Source: Thereva unica
Taxonomy: Eukaryota; Arthropoda; Insecta; Diptera; Therevidae
Assembly (NCBI GenBank): GCA_949987705.1
Contig: OX465281.1
Location: 193,985,112-194,049,111, forward strand
DNA: 64,000 nt
Direction: 5' to 3'
Part shown: piece by piece, positions 9,319 through 21,170 of the stretch
Layout of the letters: each line of letters begins with the position of its first letter
Numbering within the stretch: the first letter of the stretch is position 1
The notes under the pieces: generated by a model
What the model was told of the DNA's origin: nothing
The model's database searches: none
Seen by the model: only the letters and a program-made list of their open reading frames with translations
Translations under genes and position numbers: made by a program

Positions 9319-10148
9319 CAGTGATTCCCAAAGTGGGTTCCGCGGACCCTTACGATGCCACGAAAAAATTTACGGTTCCTACATTCGAAGACTCACTGGC
9401 GCTGCACCGGCCGTTTAACGCGTTCTTGCTAATTAGAAAGTGCGAGTGGCCCTTCTTCCTTGAAATTTGGTCTACATCACGCCCCGCGTAACATTTTGGC
9501 CGCCATTCCATATTCCCATGTCTCGGGTGTTTTGAAGAAAATGTTAATCCGCCCTCTTGAGATGGCCGCCATGGGTCAAATGTTATATTGAGTACATGTA
9601 TTATATTGCTTGTGGTGTTCTACTTATCATACCCTTTCATTTGATACCCATGTCGAAGGGGTTGTGAAGAATATTTCAATCCGCCCTCCTGAGACTGCCG
9701 CAATGGATCCAAAGGTATATTGAGTATACCATATTGCATTGTCATCGGAGCTAAAGCTGTATGCAAAATTTCAGCATATTAGGATATCCGGAAGTATTTG
9801 AAAAATTGATTGCAAAATTTGTTCCGTGAAGAAAACAGTAATCCGTCCTCTTGAAAAGGCTGCCATGGATCTAACGGTATAATGAGTATACCATGCATTG
9901 TCATCGGAGCTGAAGCTGTGTACAAAATTTCAGGGTGTTCAGGTAACTGGAAGTATTCAAAAATCGATTGCAAGATAGGTACCGGACAAACAGACAGACA
10001 AGAAAGCGAGCTAATAAAAATGTTTTAAAATATATTAAAGGATAAACATATACATATGTCATATTATTTTATTTTTTCATCGTTGGGTGCCGCCAAATTT
10101 TATAAATTGCAGAAAAGTTCCGTACGAAATAAAGTTTGGGAACCACTG
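9319..10148. mobile_element. hAT-type element, non-autonomous
   Basis: The left end CAGTGATTCCCAAAGTG pairs with the right end TTTGGGAACCACTG, the classic hAT terminus. The flanks CTCTAGAA (9311-9318) and CCCTAGTA (10149-10156) match at 6 of 8 positions, which fits an old 8-bp hAT target duplication with the central TA. No transposase frame is present. The interior is filled by a repeat family also found at 36.6 kb and 3.4 kb. Confidence 0.8.
9597..10030. repeat. Dispersed repeat family copy (inside hAT element)
   Basis: Contains TTCATTTGATACCCATGTC, GCATTGTCATCGGAGCT, ATGCAAAATTTCAG and an end block ACCGGACAAACAGACAGACA. The same words occur in reverse orientation at 36585-37640 and in part at 3370-3560. 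Internal units repeat two to three times here. Confidence 0.8.
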
Positions 10149-10539
10149 CCCTAGTAGTCTCCAAAGTGATTTACGCGTACCCCGTGGGTTACGTAGAAAA
10201 TTCTAGAGGATACGCTAAATTTTTCGTCAAAGACCTTTATGTCCTCTTCTTTTCGGGGATAAAGAGAATTTAATAAATTCATAATTTTCATTTTTTAACC
10301 CCTATAAAAATAAATAAATAAATAGTAGTTGTTGTATGGGTTAAAATCACAGAGGTGGAAAATTTAGTTGCTCGGAATAATAAAAAAGTAAATACACTAT
10401 TAAATTGATTGTTAAATATCAGGAATTGCGTTTGGTTTTCGTTAACTTAGTTTATGACCGGACAGAGCACAAGATGACATATTTTTGGCTATTTTCTTTG
10501 ATTTTCCTTTTTTGTATTTTCCTTTTTATTTGCTTTATC

Positions 10540-10960
10540 ATTACACTCCATATGCACGCCTGTTCATCATATCACTGTATCCGGAAATCAATGGATACTC
10601 AACTAATACTAAATTGCGGCTGTCCAACTCCAATGCAAAGGCAGCACCAACAGATGCCTACGTCTTGTCCTAAAAATCCGCTGGCAAAATAGAATTTCAA
10701 ATGAAGAGCAATGGCGCCAAGAAAGTATAGACGAACAAGTCAGGCGAAAGAAATGGAATTAGATTGGCACAGCTTGCAACGCGAAAACGAAAATCTAGCC
10801 AAACAGGCTCTTGACTGGAATCCGCAAGGATCCCGTCGAGTCGGAAGACCTAGAACAACGTGGAGAATAACCCTACTAGCAGAGGCCGCAACAAATGGGA
10901 CATCTTGTTCGAAGCTGAGAGCTATCGCACAAAACTAGGGATTAAACGAGCATAAAGAAA
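10540..10960 (+). pseudogene. RTE retrotransposon ORF C-terminus, copy 1
   Basis: The plus strand encodes the C-terminal part of the same RTE element found nearly whole at 58690-61315. Matching pieces are the KLRLSNSNAK region, then ENENLAKQALDWNPQGSRRV and GRPRTTWRITLLAEAATNG. Relative to the long copy, a stretch around the GCETWKV block is deleted and several frameshifts occur. It ends in GGATTAAACGAGC followed by A/G-rich simple sequence (AAGAAAGAAGAAAAG), the same 3' end as the other RTE copies, so this is a normal 3'-anchored, 5'-truncated insertion. Confidence 0.8.
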
Positions 10961-11316
10961 GAAGAAAAGAAAGATTAGACTCCATATTGAAATAAAGCAT
11001 TTGCTTAAAACTATTGGCCTTGTTCACGTACATAATCAGCCAAGGCGCGTCTCAAAAGTTCAAACACAAACAGCTTTATTCGTTGCCCTCTGTTTAAACC
11101 TCACCTGCGATTCTATGTGAGCATACACACACACACATGGAGACTACACAAGGAGTATAAATTAGGAGTGTTATTAATTTCGTTTAATGAATGAGGGCGC
11201 TGCAATCAAAAGTACCCCAAAAACATGGCCGATTGTATTCACCGGACTCATGGCCATTGACAAATTCGTCTGTTTGAAAACCAGCTTCTAAATTCGATTT
11301 TTTTTCAATGCACACA

Positions 11317-11739
11317 GGGGCCTCGGTTGTCTAAAGGTAAGGCTCCTGACTACTATCCCAGAGGTCCCGGGTTCGAATCCCGGCCAGCCCCACGGTCCTT
11401 CGCCTTTTCCACTTTCCAACCCACACAACTTCCCTTCTTTCTTCTCCCCACTTTACAGCCTTGGCTAGTCCTTCCCCGCTCCACCAAGCGCATGTCTTCG
11501 GTTGGCTGATGAGATTCAACTTGTTTCAGGAGGCATAACACTCCAGCGAGTTGTTTCTCAATAAATGCCTCGTTGCCAGAGTCGCGAAATGGTTGGAAGT
11601 AGGTGGAATAATAATATCGCGGCTAGGTTGTGGCAGCTCCTTCCACTTCTCTCGTTCGACATTCTATACGAAAAAAATAGATTGTCGAACAGTACAAACG
11701 GACTTTCCCTAAGCCTCTAGTCTATCACATAAAAAAAAA
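11317..11739 (+). mobile_element. tRNA-derived SINE, copy 1
   Basis: The head reads GGGGCCTCGGTTGTCTAAAG, with a perfect B box GGTTCGAATCC at 11370-11380. The head resembles insect tRNA-Pro in its D-arm and T-arm, as I recall that sequence. A pyrimidine-rich body follows, then a conserved GAGATTCAACTTGTTTCAGG block, the ATATCGCGGCTAGGTTGTGG block, a short stem-loop around TAGATTGTCGAACAG, and the end TCTAGTCTATCACAT plus poly(A). Small frames such as GIRTRDLWD come from the tRNA head and are not genes. Confidence 0.9.
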
Positions 11740-11999
11740 TTATGTATTCATATTGAATCAATTTTTAAATTTTGCGGAAAATTCCAACTGAGCGGAAAGT
11801 ATACAATTACACAAAATTAGTGTTGGCCATGCACTAAACCATAATAAGACATCAGTTACTACTGACCTAATGATTCACTAAAATAAAACCCAAGAGGTTA
11901 TTGCCAAACCTGATGAGCACGGGCGTCTAATTCGTATTTTGAAGTGGAATGAATCCAAAACTAAATTTCCATATGAAGCTCTGCAGTTTAAGGAAGCAT

Positions 12000-14148
12000 C
12001 AGGAATAACTCCATTTCTTACAGACCTATCAGCCTAACCTCTTTTCTTTTGAAAACGATGGAAAGGCTGCTAGACCTTCACATTAGGTGCAAGCTGGAGA
12101 TCTCCCTTCCTCTACATAGCTCCCAGTTCGCTTACTCGAAGGGTAAGTCAACAGAGGTTGCTCCACATCACCTGGTCAGTAAAATCGAAAAAGCCTTCCT
12201 CGCCAAAGAAACTGCTTTATGTGCGTTTCTTGACATCGAAGGTGCTTTCGATAACACTGGCTATGATTCTATCTCTAGAGCACTGGCTCTCAGAAACCTG
12301 GATCCTCACACGATTGAGTGGATAAATGCCATGCTTGTAGATCGTGACATTTCTTCTACTTTAGGCGTCTCCACCATTAGTGTTGAAGCTATAAAGGGCT
12401 GCCCTCAAGGTGGAGTTTTATCCCCATTACTTTGGTCATGAACTTTGGTGGATGAACTTTTGACTAAACTATCTGAATCTGGTTTCGATGTCATCGGCTA
12501 TGCAGATGATCTTGCCATCATTGTCTCTGGGAAATTCGATTTGACCATCACAGAGTTCATGAGAACAGCACTACGAGAAGTTCAAAGATGGTGTACCAAG
12601 GAGGGCCTAGCAATTAACCCAAATAAAGCTGTCTTGGTACCTTTCTCCAAACGTTACAAATTGGACCTAGGTCCTATCTGTATTCGGGATACCACAGTTG
12701 AGTACTCAGACTCAGTCAAATATTTGGGAGTAAAGCTAGACAAGAGACTGAACTGGAACAACTTGACTCAACTTGACTACGTCATTACCAAATCCACTAG
12801 GGCCATATGAGCCTGCAAAAGGCTTCTCGGTAAGACATGGGGTCTTGTACCACAAATGATGTACTGGATGTACAATATGATCGTTAAACCCATTTTGACT
12901 TATGCCACTATAGTTTGGTGGCCCAAGACTAAACAGGTTATCTCGATCCTCAAGTGCAGCAAACTGCAACGGCTTGCTTGCCTCTCCATTACCGGGGCTA
13001 TGCGGACCTGTCCCACAGCTGCAATGGAGGCTATCTCCATATGGAAATCCGCCGCCATAAGTACCTTGAGACTTCAGATCTCATCCAACTGGCCCTATAC
13101 GGTCAAAGGACACATGGATATCCTTAACAATATCCCAAAAATTTCCATTTGCCGCGTATCCGACCACATGGTTAGTGAACTGCGGTTCCAAAGGAAATTC
13201 AGAGCAATTATCCCGGATCGTTCTGAGTGGGAGGAACTCATTCTCCCTGGGGATCCTAAACATCTTCACTGGTTTACCGACGGGTCAAAGATGGAACATG
13301 GCACAGGGGCTGGTGTCGCAGGACCCAACTCCAAGGTCTCGATTGCAATGGGTAAGTGGCCCTCTGTTTTTCAGACTGAAATACATGCCATTGCCACCTG
13401 CGCTAGGCTCAACCTTGAGAAAGGTCTGAAATGCGCCAACATTAAAATCTTTTCTGACAGCCAAGCTGCCATCAAGGCACTCTCAACTTGGAAGTTTTCA
13501 TCCAAAATAGTTGCAGGGTGTTTCGACGTACTTCAGAGCCTGGCCAGAAGGAATAAGGTCTCGCTCTGCTGGGTCCCCGGACACCGGGGTATCGAGGGGA
13601 ATGAGGCTGCAGACCGCCTCGCGAGGGAAGGGTCGGAGACGTTGATCCAGGGCCCGAACCCTTCTGTGGCATCTCTTGGTCCACCTCCAAGTCCCTGGTA
13701 GAGGAGTGGATTAAGGGACTAAACTTAGCCTACTGGGAGTCAGTCCCAGGCCTTAGACAAGCTAAAGATCTTATAAGACCCTTTGCCCTAAGAGGCAGTA
13801 TTACCTTAAACAGATCGGACCTAAGGCTGCTGGTGGGTTATCTGACTGGCCATGTGGGACTGCGGTATCACCTCCATAACCTAGGATTGCCTCAAGAGAC
13901 AGAATGCCGACTCTGCATGGAAGGCGATGAGACTTCCACACATATCCTTTGTGAATGTCCTGCTCTGATCTGGCTTAGACGAAGTTTTTGAGTCCTGCTC
14001 AAGTCCGGTCTTTGTCAATTAAAGACCTTCTTGCTTTCATTCGGAAGGCTGATAGTCTGTTCCGCTAGTGGGGTACGTACACAATAGGCCTAACTTGGCC
14101 GCAGTGTTCACCATGTGGGTTGCCCCCTCACTTCGTAAAAAAAAAACT
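12000..14148 (+). pseudogene. R1/LOA-like retrotransposon ORF2 remnant (RT, RNase H, zinc knuckle)
   Basis: A 5'-truncated non-LTR element. It begins inside the RT at YRPISLTSFLLKTMERLLD. The frame 12049-12441 carries CAFLDIEGAFD (motif A) and GCPQGGVLSPLLW (motif B), then a TGA. The frame 12445-12810 has IGYADDLAIIVSGKF (intact YADD). A TGA at 12808-12810 precedes 12856-13701 with LTYATIVWW, then an RNase H domain: HWFTDGSK, TEIHAIATCA, SDSQAAIKAL and WVPGHRGIEGNEAADRLA. A frameshift near 13660 leads into a C-terminal knuckle CRLCMEGDETSTHILCECPA. The element ends in a short A-run near 14140. RNase H after RT places it in the I/R1/LOA group; the exact clade is uncertain. Confidence 0.88.
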
Positions 14149-14439
14149 CCATTTCAGTAATTTTGCGGCCACTTTAGCATTTTCATTCCTAATTTTGCCA
14201 CATTGCAACACCTATGTTGAAAGGCTTTAGCAGCATGATCATTGTCAAGATTAAATGAAAGTCTAACCTCAATTGACGTTCATGTTATGTATGTTGCAAT
14301 GCATAGTAGGAAGCTTAGTTCGAAGAATAGAAAAACGATAGGATAGGTAAAGAGAAGTCTAGGACTGTATGAGGCGGTGAGCCTCGAGTTTATGCTCTTG
14401 ATGTTGTACATATGAGTTCAGAGACAACCAGAGACAGAG

Positions 14440-14918
14440 GGGGCCTCGGTGGTCTAGAGGTAAGGCGCCTGACTACTATCCCAGAGGTCCCGAGTTCGAA
14501 TCCCGGCCAGCCCCACGGTCCTTCGCCTTTTCCACTTTCCCACCCACATAACTTCCCTTCTTTCTTCTCCCCTCTTTACATTCCTGATTCCTCCTGTCAT
14601 AATCTTCGCTAGTCCTTCCCCGCTCCACCAAGCGCATGTCACCGGTTGGCTGATGAGATTCAACTCGTTTCAGGAGGCAGCGGGTTGTTTCTCAAATGCC
14701 CCGATGCCAGAGTCGCGAAATGGTTGGAAGTAGGTGGAATAATAATATCGCGGCTAGGTTGTGGCAGCTCCTTCCTACTTCTCTGTGTCTCTCTTTCTAC
14801 TTTCTATCTTCCGGCTAGAGCTGCTGTTCGACATTCTATACGAAAAAAAAAAAAAAATAGATTGTCGAACAGTACAAAGGGGCCTTCCCTAAGCCTCTAG
14901 TCTACCATATAAAAAAAA
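14440..14918 (+). mobile_element. tRNA-derived SINE, copy 2 (well preserved)
   Basis: The head has a perfect A box TGGTCTAGAGG (14450-14460) and a B box GAGTTCGAATCCCGG. The body matches copy 1 throughout. Near the 3' end CTGTTCGACA (14824-14833) and TGTCGAACAG (14863-14872) form a perfect 10-bp stem around an A-rich loop. It ends CCTCTAGTCTACCATAT plus A8. Confidence 0.92.
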
Positions 14919-15740
14919 CCGTCGGGTTAGTGGAAAATTTTCTCGTTGGAGTTATATGCCCCCCGAAAATGGTGAATCCCGCTAACCAGTTGATAAGGGC
15001 TCTGACGCCGGCACTGCAGACTACCAGCCGGACAAGGATGTCCGCTGAGTAAAAACCAAACCTTAGTTCAGTTCATAAATTTGCTCAAACTTGCGCAATT
15101 CGGTTTCTTAAGCCAGGGTATAATAATAACTTGCCAAAGCAGTAATACTGATTTTATTATTAAAATATAGTGTACAGTGGAGTATATAGTGGAGTAATTA
15201 TCTTTTTTAATAAGTTTTATTATTTCCGCTTAAACTTTAGATTTAGTACAATATCTAGTTACCTTTGTTGAAGAGAAAAATGGTTTTCTGCTGGTTTTAA
15301 AACTCGAGTCAAGTGGTCCCACGAGGAAAGATTGGCAACGCTGCTTTAGATGCATTAAACAACGGCATAGGGAGAAACCTCTTATATTGACCAATCCAGG
15401 TACGGATCTCCAACATTCGGTGTGCCCACGACACGACACCGTAACTTTGCATCTTGGCTTAATAGGCTTTGAATGGTGTGCTCCCTATGCCCGTTGGTTA
15501 TCCAGGCATCGTTCGATTCCCCCTCCCCTAATCGAAGTCTGCAATTTTTTCTTGGCTATTTTTTTCTATCTGACTTATCATTTGGAGAATATCAATCCGC
15601 TGATGCTATCCTAGCTATAATATATGCTTTCTATATGTACGAGCTATAATGCATTAGGGGAATCCGAATATTTTATTTTGTACATGCACAGCCAATATTG
15701 CATTTCATCCGCAATTCACAAATCGAATCAGGTGAACGTA
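14919..15740. other. No recognised feature
   Basis: Includes GC-richer patches (about 15240-15470) with short open frames but no domain I recognise. No TIR or poly(A)-anchored element edge is evident. Confidence 0.3.
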
Positions 15741-15744
15741 ATGA

Positions 15745-15962
15745 ATGCAAATAAATAATTTTGTATTTTTCATTGATTTCTCTGTGGAGGAAACAAATGC
15801 ATTTGCATCATACCAAGAGTTGCCAACCGATGCCAAACGGCGGACGTTTTGGGGGTGGTTAGTTTTCCATATTTTATTTGTGCTACATATGTGGACAGCG
15901 AATTGTTAAACTATTTAAAGAAACAAACTAGAATGAATGAAAACACACATACTAATGCAAAT
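15745..15962. promoter_or_regulatory. Cluster of three POU octamer motifs (ATGCAAAT)
   Basis: Exact ATGCAAAT occurs at 15745-15752 and 15955-15962, and its reverse complement ATTTGCAT at 15801-15808, within 218 bp of apparently non-repetitive DNA. ATGCAAAT is the consensus bound by POU-homeodomain factors. A regulatory role is inferred only from motif clustering. Confidence 0.35.
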
Positions 15963-16985
15963 GGAAAATTAAATTGCAGCAAAATTTTCTGGCCACCATC
16001 TGACTGCCGTCCACTTTAATCGAAAATCGTGCACTGTACACACGATAATAATTAATGCTACAGAAACAGAAACAGAAGCTAGGTCAAGGCAATGCCAATA
16101 GGGTTTTCTGATTCGCAAATGCTTATATCATCCCTATTTTGAATACCGACAACAAGACGAAAACATTGGGGGTGGTTTTTTTAATGAATTCTCTTTCGTC
16201 TGCAGAAATTTTGAGTTTTCTCTCTGCATTTTCAGTTTTCAGCTTTTTGAAGTTCTCTTAATTAAACCCTCCGTAAAAGTATTAAAATTGGTTTTAATTT
16301 TCTCCCCAGGACTAACAAAAGGACTAACAGCATCAGTGGAGAATGTAGGGATGAAATCCGCTTTTCGGGGAGCATTTCTCGCATTTAGCGTAAGCCTGGA
16401 GTTAATAAAAACGTTACCAGTACATTAGCTCTGCTGGTGCTGTGCGCTGCTACCGCTTCCCAGGATACAAGCATAATTTCAAGTAAATGATTCATGAAAA
16501 TTTAAACGTTCTCCTCGCCAGCGACCCTTCTTCTGTCTGTCTGTCAGGCGCGGGGTTTTTATGATGCTGGCACCCTTGTAGGGGGTGTAAATTAACGAAA
16601 TATTCCTGCTTGCGCTGTATCCATTCAATAATGCTAGCCGGGATTTTATCGGTTTATTAAGCAACAGCAGGATGTGTTCGCGGATTTTCGATAGATTATA
16701 TTCGAAAGCTTATCAAACCATTGCCGGGTGGTTTTGTTTCATTTCCTGGAATAATAAATTCACGGGGATTTTAGTGCTAACATGCAAAATTACATTGATT
16801 TTATCATTTTTTGTGGTGTTCTTAAATTTGATTGTTTTATTGGGTAGCATTGAATTCTAATTACTTTTATCTTTTTTTTTCAGGTAAGAGTCACCATTTT
16901 GGTAAAGATAACTGCTAATGGGTATGTAGCTAACAACGAGCCAGTCAAATTGTATTAACTACTAAAGTATTAGGACATCGAATTA
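15963..16985. other. Probably single-copy intronic or intergenic DNA
   Basis: No transposon ends, RT motifs or long ORFs are seen. A TTTTTTTTTCAG acceptor-like tract near 16874-16884 is followed by GTAAGAG, but no coding frame supports an exon there. Confidence 0.3.
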
Positions 16986-16989
16986 GATG

Positions 16990-17330
16990 CATGCGTGAAT
17001 TTTAGAAATTTTAATCTTGTATGAGAGTTAGGTCTGTAGTTGAAGAAAACCGGACCGGTTTGCAAAGTGGCACAGAGACGCTCTGATAAACGTTCTTCTT
17101 CAAATTCACTGTCTGAGTACTCAACTTGCGTGCCCTGGATACAAATCGGACATAGGCCTTCCGTGGTACACCATCTGTTCTCATGACCTCCGTAATGGTC
17201 AAGCTAAACTTCTCTGAGGCAATTACGGCAAGATCATTTGCATAGCCGATTACATCGAAACCAGATTCAATGACTGTTCATCCGTAACCAGTGACCAAAG
17301 TAACGACGACAGAGCTCCACCTTAAGGGTA
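16990..17330 (-). pseudogene. R1/LOA-like RT fragment with altered active site
   Basis: The minus strand reads ESGFDVIGYANDLAVIASEK followed by FSLTITEVMRT, closely matching the 12-14 kb element (ESGFDVIGYADDLAIIVSGK, FDLTITEFMRT). It belongs to the same family but YADD is YAND, and downstream frames are shifted (later CIQGTQVEYSDSE). Length is about 340 bp, truncated at both ends. Confidence 0.8.
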
Positions 17331-17543
17331 CTTTTTGATAGACTTAACCCTAATGGTAGAGACACGAAGAAATACCACGATCTACAATCATCATCATTAT
17401 TCACTCAATCGCGTGGAGTCAGCTTTCTGATAGCCAGTGCTCTAGAAATAGAATCATAGCCAGTGTTATCGTAAGCGTTCCGAAGTGCGATTCTCGATTA
17501 TGCTTGCTGGGTGGTGTAAGTAAAGCAACCACTGCTGAGTACT

Positions 17544-19314
17544 AGTCCAGTCAAGCAGCACCGATTTGCACCAAAATTTGGCTGTAGGTTCTACTTACCC
17601 TCTTCTTCAAAGTTGTCAATATGTCGGGAGTTTCTTTTACCCTGGGGGTGGGCGCCTCGGGGGTGAAATTTTTTTCATTAAAAATATGCATGGGAATGGA
17701 TATAGATTGACTAATTCTAAGCAACTTTTCTTATATAAAGTTTTTACAAAAAAAACCCCGTTTTCAGACGTTTTTTCATGAATAACTCTGAAAATAAGTA
17801 TTTTATCAAAAAAAATCATTCAGAGTAAAAATATAGCTTGTAAAAAAATAAAAAAGAATACTGGGTTCAAAATATCACTAGACCCAATACTAACGGAGTA
17901 ATAGCTTGTTAAAGGTTGGTTCTTCTTCGGCAAACGCCAAAATCGTAAGTTTCAACGTGAAATATCCCAAAAACAATGCATTTTTCGGGGAAAGCTCAAA
18001 GAACTTTTTTGAAGTGCTTAGAAAAACCTTTATTTTGCTTTTTATGGAAGTTCCTAGTATACAAATTAAGAAAGTTATGACAAAAACAAAATTTGTTCTT
18101 AATTTTTTGGCGGCAAAAATTTGTGAAAATCACCCCCTAATTATCAACCCAATTGAAAATTATTGTTACCACTTTACAATTTACTTTATTTGTGCACTTG
18201 TAATATGCTCTATAAGATTGGCCGGTTTATAGTTACGGTTTTTTTTTTGAAAAATTTGAGCTTTTTTGCTAGTTTGTCTTTCTTTAAAAATAACTCAAAA
18301 ACTATGAAAGATTCGCAAAATTTGGTAAAATGAAAAAAATTGTAGGATGTTTTCTAAAACTTTTGGTTTTTTTTACTTTTTCTGTACGATAAAAATTGAG
18401 TAAGATATGGCCGTTTCAAGCTCTTGAAAAAACCTACAAAATGTTTTTTTATTGAAATTGATAGCTCAAAAACTAAGCGAGTTATGGTAAAAATACCAAT
18501 TTTTACAGTTATCAAAACACGTGTATTTTAGAAGATTTCTTCATCTTTTCACACATTGTGAGACACACACGCATGCGCACACAAAAATGGTTTTTTACAG
18601 CTGCAAAATGGGTTGTGGTTCAACCTGTGTTTGGCGTAGTGATGAGTAAAAATGGTCTTGTTCTTGCAGTCCTGTCTTGTTCTTGCAAGACCAAGAACAA
18701 GAACAAGACTTTGTTATGCTTGCAAGAACAAGAACAAGCAGACTGAACAGGAACAAGGCTAGATTAATCTTGTCTTGTTCAAGCGTTTGCTCGTCACTAA
18801 TTTGGCGAAGAGTAGGACTCTTCTGCAATTCAACTTGTTTAAGTAGCGGAGACAATAATTGTCCGAATAGTGCTCCAATTATAGATCAAAAGGAAAACGA
18901 GAAGGCAGGATAAGGCAGACTTTGAAAGGAGTGAAAATGAAGAAAGAAAATGATTTTTAATTATGGTTTTTGATTTTCCAAACTAAGATTCATAAAATTT
19001 TTATTTTCCTATTTTTAAAATCAAATTTTAATCAGTAGGGGTTGTTTTTATATGGGCTGTTTTCATAAGGGTTGCAACTAATAATTCATGATGCAATTTG
19101 ATAATTTCTATCGATTAAACGCTTGAATCTACAATTCTACAACTATTTTCGAATAGGGGTAGTTTATACCCCCAAAAAATAAAAAGCAACCCTAGGCCCA
19201 TCCGCAACTTTGAAGTAGAGGGTAAGTAAAACCCAAATCCAAATTTTGGTGCAAATTGGTGCTGTTTGTCAGGATTTCTAGGTTTGGTCGTTTTTTCCGT
19301 GCATTGACTGGACT
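17544..19314. mobile_element. Non-autonomous TIR element of 1.77 kb
   Basis: The left end AGTCCAGTCAA and the right end TTGACTGGACT are inverted repeats. Inside them the arms share GATTTGCACCAAAATTTGG and AATTTGCACCAAAATTTGG, then TTACCCTCT and CTTCAAAGTTG. The left arm lacks about 40 bp present in the right arm. No target duplication is clear. The 108-codon frame at 17906-18232 has no recognisable domain. A hAT MITE is nested at 18637-18799. Confidence 0.65.
18637..18799. mobile_element. 163-bp hAT-type MITE nested in the 17.5-19.3 kb element
   Basis: The ends TAGTGATGAGTAAA and (reverse complement) TAGTGACGAGCAAA match at 12 of 14 positions. Flanks GTTTGGCG (18629-18636) and ATTTGGCG (18800-18807) are an 8-bp target duplication with one mismatch. 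The interior is almost entirely CTTGTTC/GAACAAG words in both orientations, so the RNA would fold strongly. Confidence 0.8.
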
Positions 19315-19609
19315 ATTGCTGGAATGTATAGTAATGACCTAAGTTCGCTAGATGGACTAGGTTTTAAGCTACGAAAAGCTGGTATTGAAAAAAAAAAACG
19401 ACGATGAATCATGAGTTAAGGCTCTATCGGATCTAAAGCAGAACCGCCTGCAGAGAATTGTTTCTATTGGCTTACGCTTACCCTGTTCACGCGACAGATT
19501 AAAAATAAACATTCTGCCGCTGCTGCTGCCTGATTCAGCAGGCAGAATTCTGCTTCTGCTTTTCTTCAAAAAGTTTGATCTGGTACAGCCTTTAGAGAGC
19601 AGAAAAAGC

Positions 19610-20762
19610 GGTAGGGCTACGTGCATTGGATATGTCTACCTGCCACAAGACCTGCTCAACTGTGTAGAATACTGGATAGTATCCAGTGAACACCCTTTTC
19701 TGACCAAATAGTTATCCTTTTTAATGTCAATATGAGCTCAACTGTGAAGAAGGTTCCTGGTTACAAGAATGTCCGAAACACAGACTGGGCAGTATACAGA
19801 CAAGTAGTGGAAAGATTACTCCCCGAGGATGTTCCCATCCACCCTCGCTGAAGATCTCGAATATCAAGTGAACAATCTCAGCAACCTGCTGAATAATGCA
19901 TTAGAAGCAGCCTGTCCCACTAGGAAATATAGGGTAAAACCAAACCCCCTTGGTGGAACAGCAAGCTTCTCATACTAATGTCTGAAAGTAAAGTGGCCTT
20001 CAATAAGGCTAAACGGTCTAACCTTGTTTCGGAGTGGGACAACTACAAAGGGCGTCTCAGGGAGTTCAAATGCGAACTGCGAGAGTCAAAGAGGGAATCC
20101 TGGAAGACCTTTTGTGCGACAAAAGAAGGTTTTTCCGATGCCGCAAGAATAAGAAAGGTTCTCTCGAAAAGTTCATTGTGCCAATACTTGCTGCGACAAG
20201 CTGACGGTACATGGACCACAAGCAATCAAGAGTCATTGAAACTCCTGCTCGATATCCACTTCCCTGGTTCGACATTCATTGCTGCATCGGCAGAAACAGG
20301 TTTTGGGGGCCTAACTAGTGAACATTATTTAGGCACTGTTGAATTCGAGGAGCTCACGTTGGCTGTTTCTTAGACATTGAAGGTACTGCTTTCTTAGACA
20401 TGTTGAATCTTCTGCGGTCACGGGGTCACTACAGCATCTGGATGTCAGGTCTTTTAGAAAGAGCCAATAAGGCCAAAACGGCTCTCTTCTTATGCCAGAG
20501 CGTTCTCTGCCTTAAACCACGCATCGTCTACTGGCTGCGTATACAGCCGTAATCAAACCTATACTTATATATAGCATATCGGTATAGTGGATTGCATTAC
20601 AGAAGATTACGTATCGTAAGATACTGGAAAGGGTCCAAAGAACAGCTTAGCTGTGTATTAGTGGTGCAATGAAAAGCACTCTAACAGCTGCTCTTATTGC
20701 ATCTTATCGCTTTGGACATAGCCGCCGAGCAAATGGCAGCCTGGACTCCATATTCATATTCA
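19610..20762 (+). pseudogene. R1/LOA-like retrotransposon remnant B, 5' part
   Basis: Begins in the endonuclease C-terminus: NCVEYWIVSSEHPFSDH matches the SDH motif region, then VPGYKNVRNTDWAVYRQ. The frame 19978-20373 is the linker between endonuclease and RT, with KRESWKTFCATKEGFSDAAR, IRKVLSKSS and LLLDIHFPGST. The RT palm is largely deleted: the sequence jumps to KAKTALFLCQSVLCLKPRIV and KILERVQRTA-like debris with stops. A SINE (20763-21170) interrupts it and the RNase H part follows at 21171-21930. Confidence 0.75.
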
Positions 20763-21170
20763 GTAGCCCAGGGAGTAAGGCGTCTGGCTACCATCCCAGA
20801 GGTCCAGGGTTCGAATCCCGTCCAGCCCCACGGTCCTTCGTCTTTTCCACTTTCCCACCTACATAACTTTCCTTCTTTCTTCATCTCTCTTTACATCTCT
20901 AATTCCTCTTGCCATAGCCTTTCTTAGCCCTTCCCCGCTCCACCAAAGCGCATGCCATCGGTTGGTTGATAAGATTCAATTCGTTTCAGGAGACATAACA
21001 TTCCATCGAGTTCTTTCTCGAGTCCCCGATATCACGGGTAGGTTGTGGCAATTCCTTCCTTCCCGACTATAACTGTTGTTCGACATTGCACTCTATACGA
21101 AGAAAATAGATTGTCGACAGTATAAAGGGCCTTTCCTAAAACTCTATCCTTTCACATAAAACAAAAAAAA
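20763..21170 (+). mobile_element. tRNA-derived SINE, copy 3, inserted in remnant B
   Basis: The 5' end is diverged (GCCCAGGGAGTAAGGCGTCT in place of the usual head), but the B-box region GGGTTCGAATCCCG and CCAGCCCCACGGTCCTTCG are clear. The body is shortened by about 60 bp relative to copy 2. It ends TTTCACATAAAACAAAAAAAA. It splits one retrotransposon frame, so it is younger than remnant B. Confidence 0.85.

Noticed and set aside
11331..11541. Small ORFs with GLAGIRTRDLWD-type peptides (also 14454-14663, 32388-32727, 52043-52327)
   Set aside because: They are translations of the tRNA-derived SINE head in either strand, not genes.
12049..13701. Host RNase H or polymerase gene
   Set aside because: RT, RNase H and zinc knuckle order with stops and a frameshift is that of a non-LTR retrotransposon.
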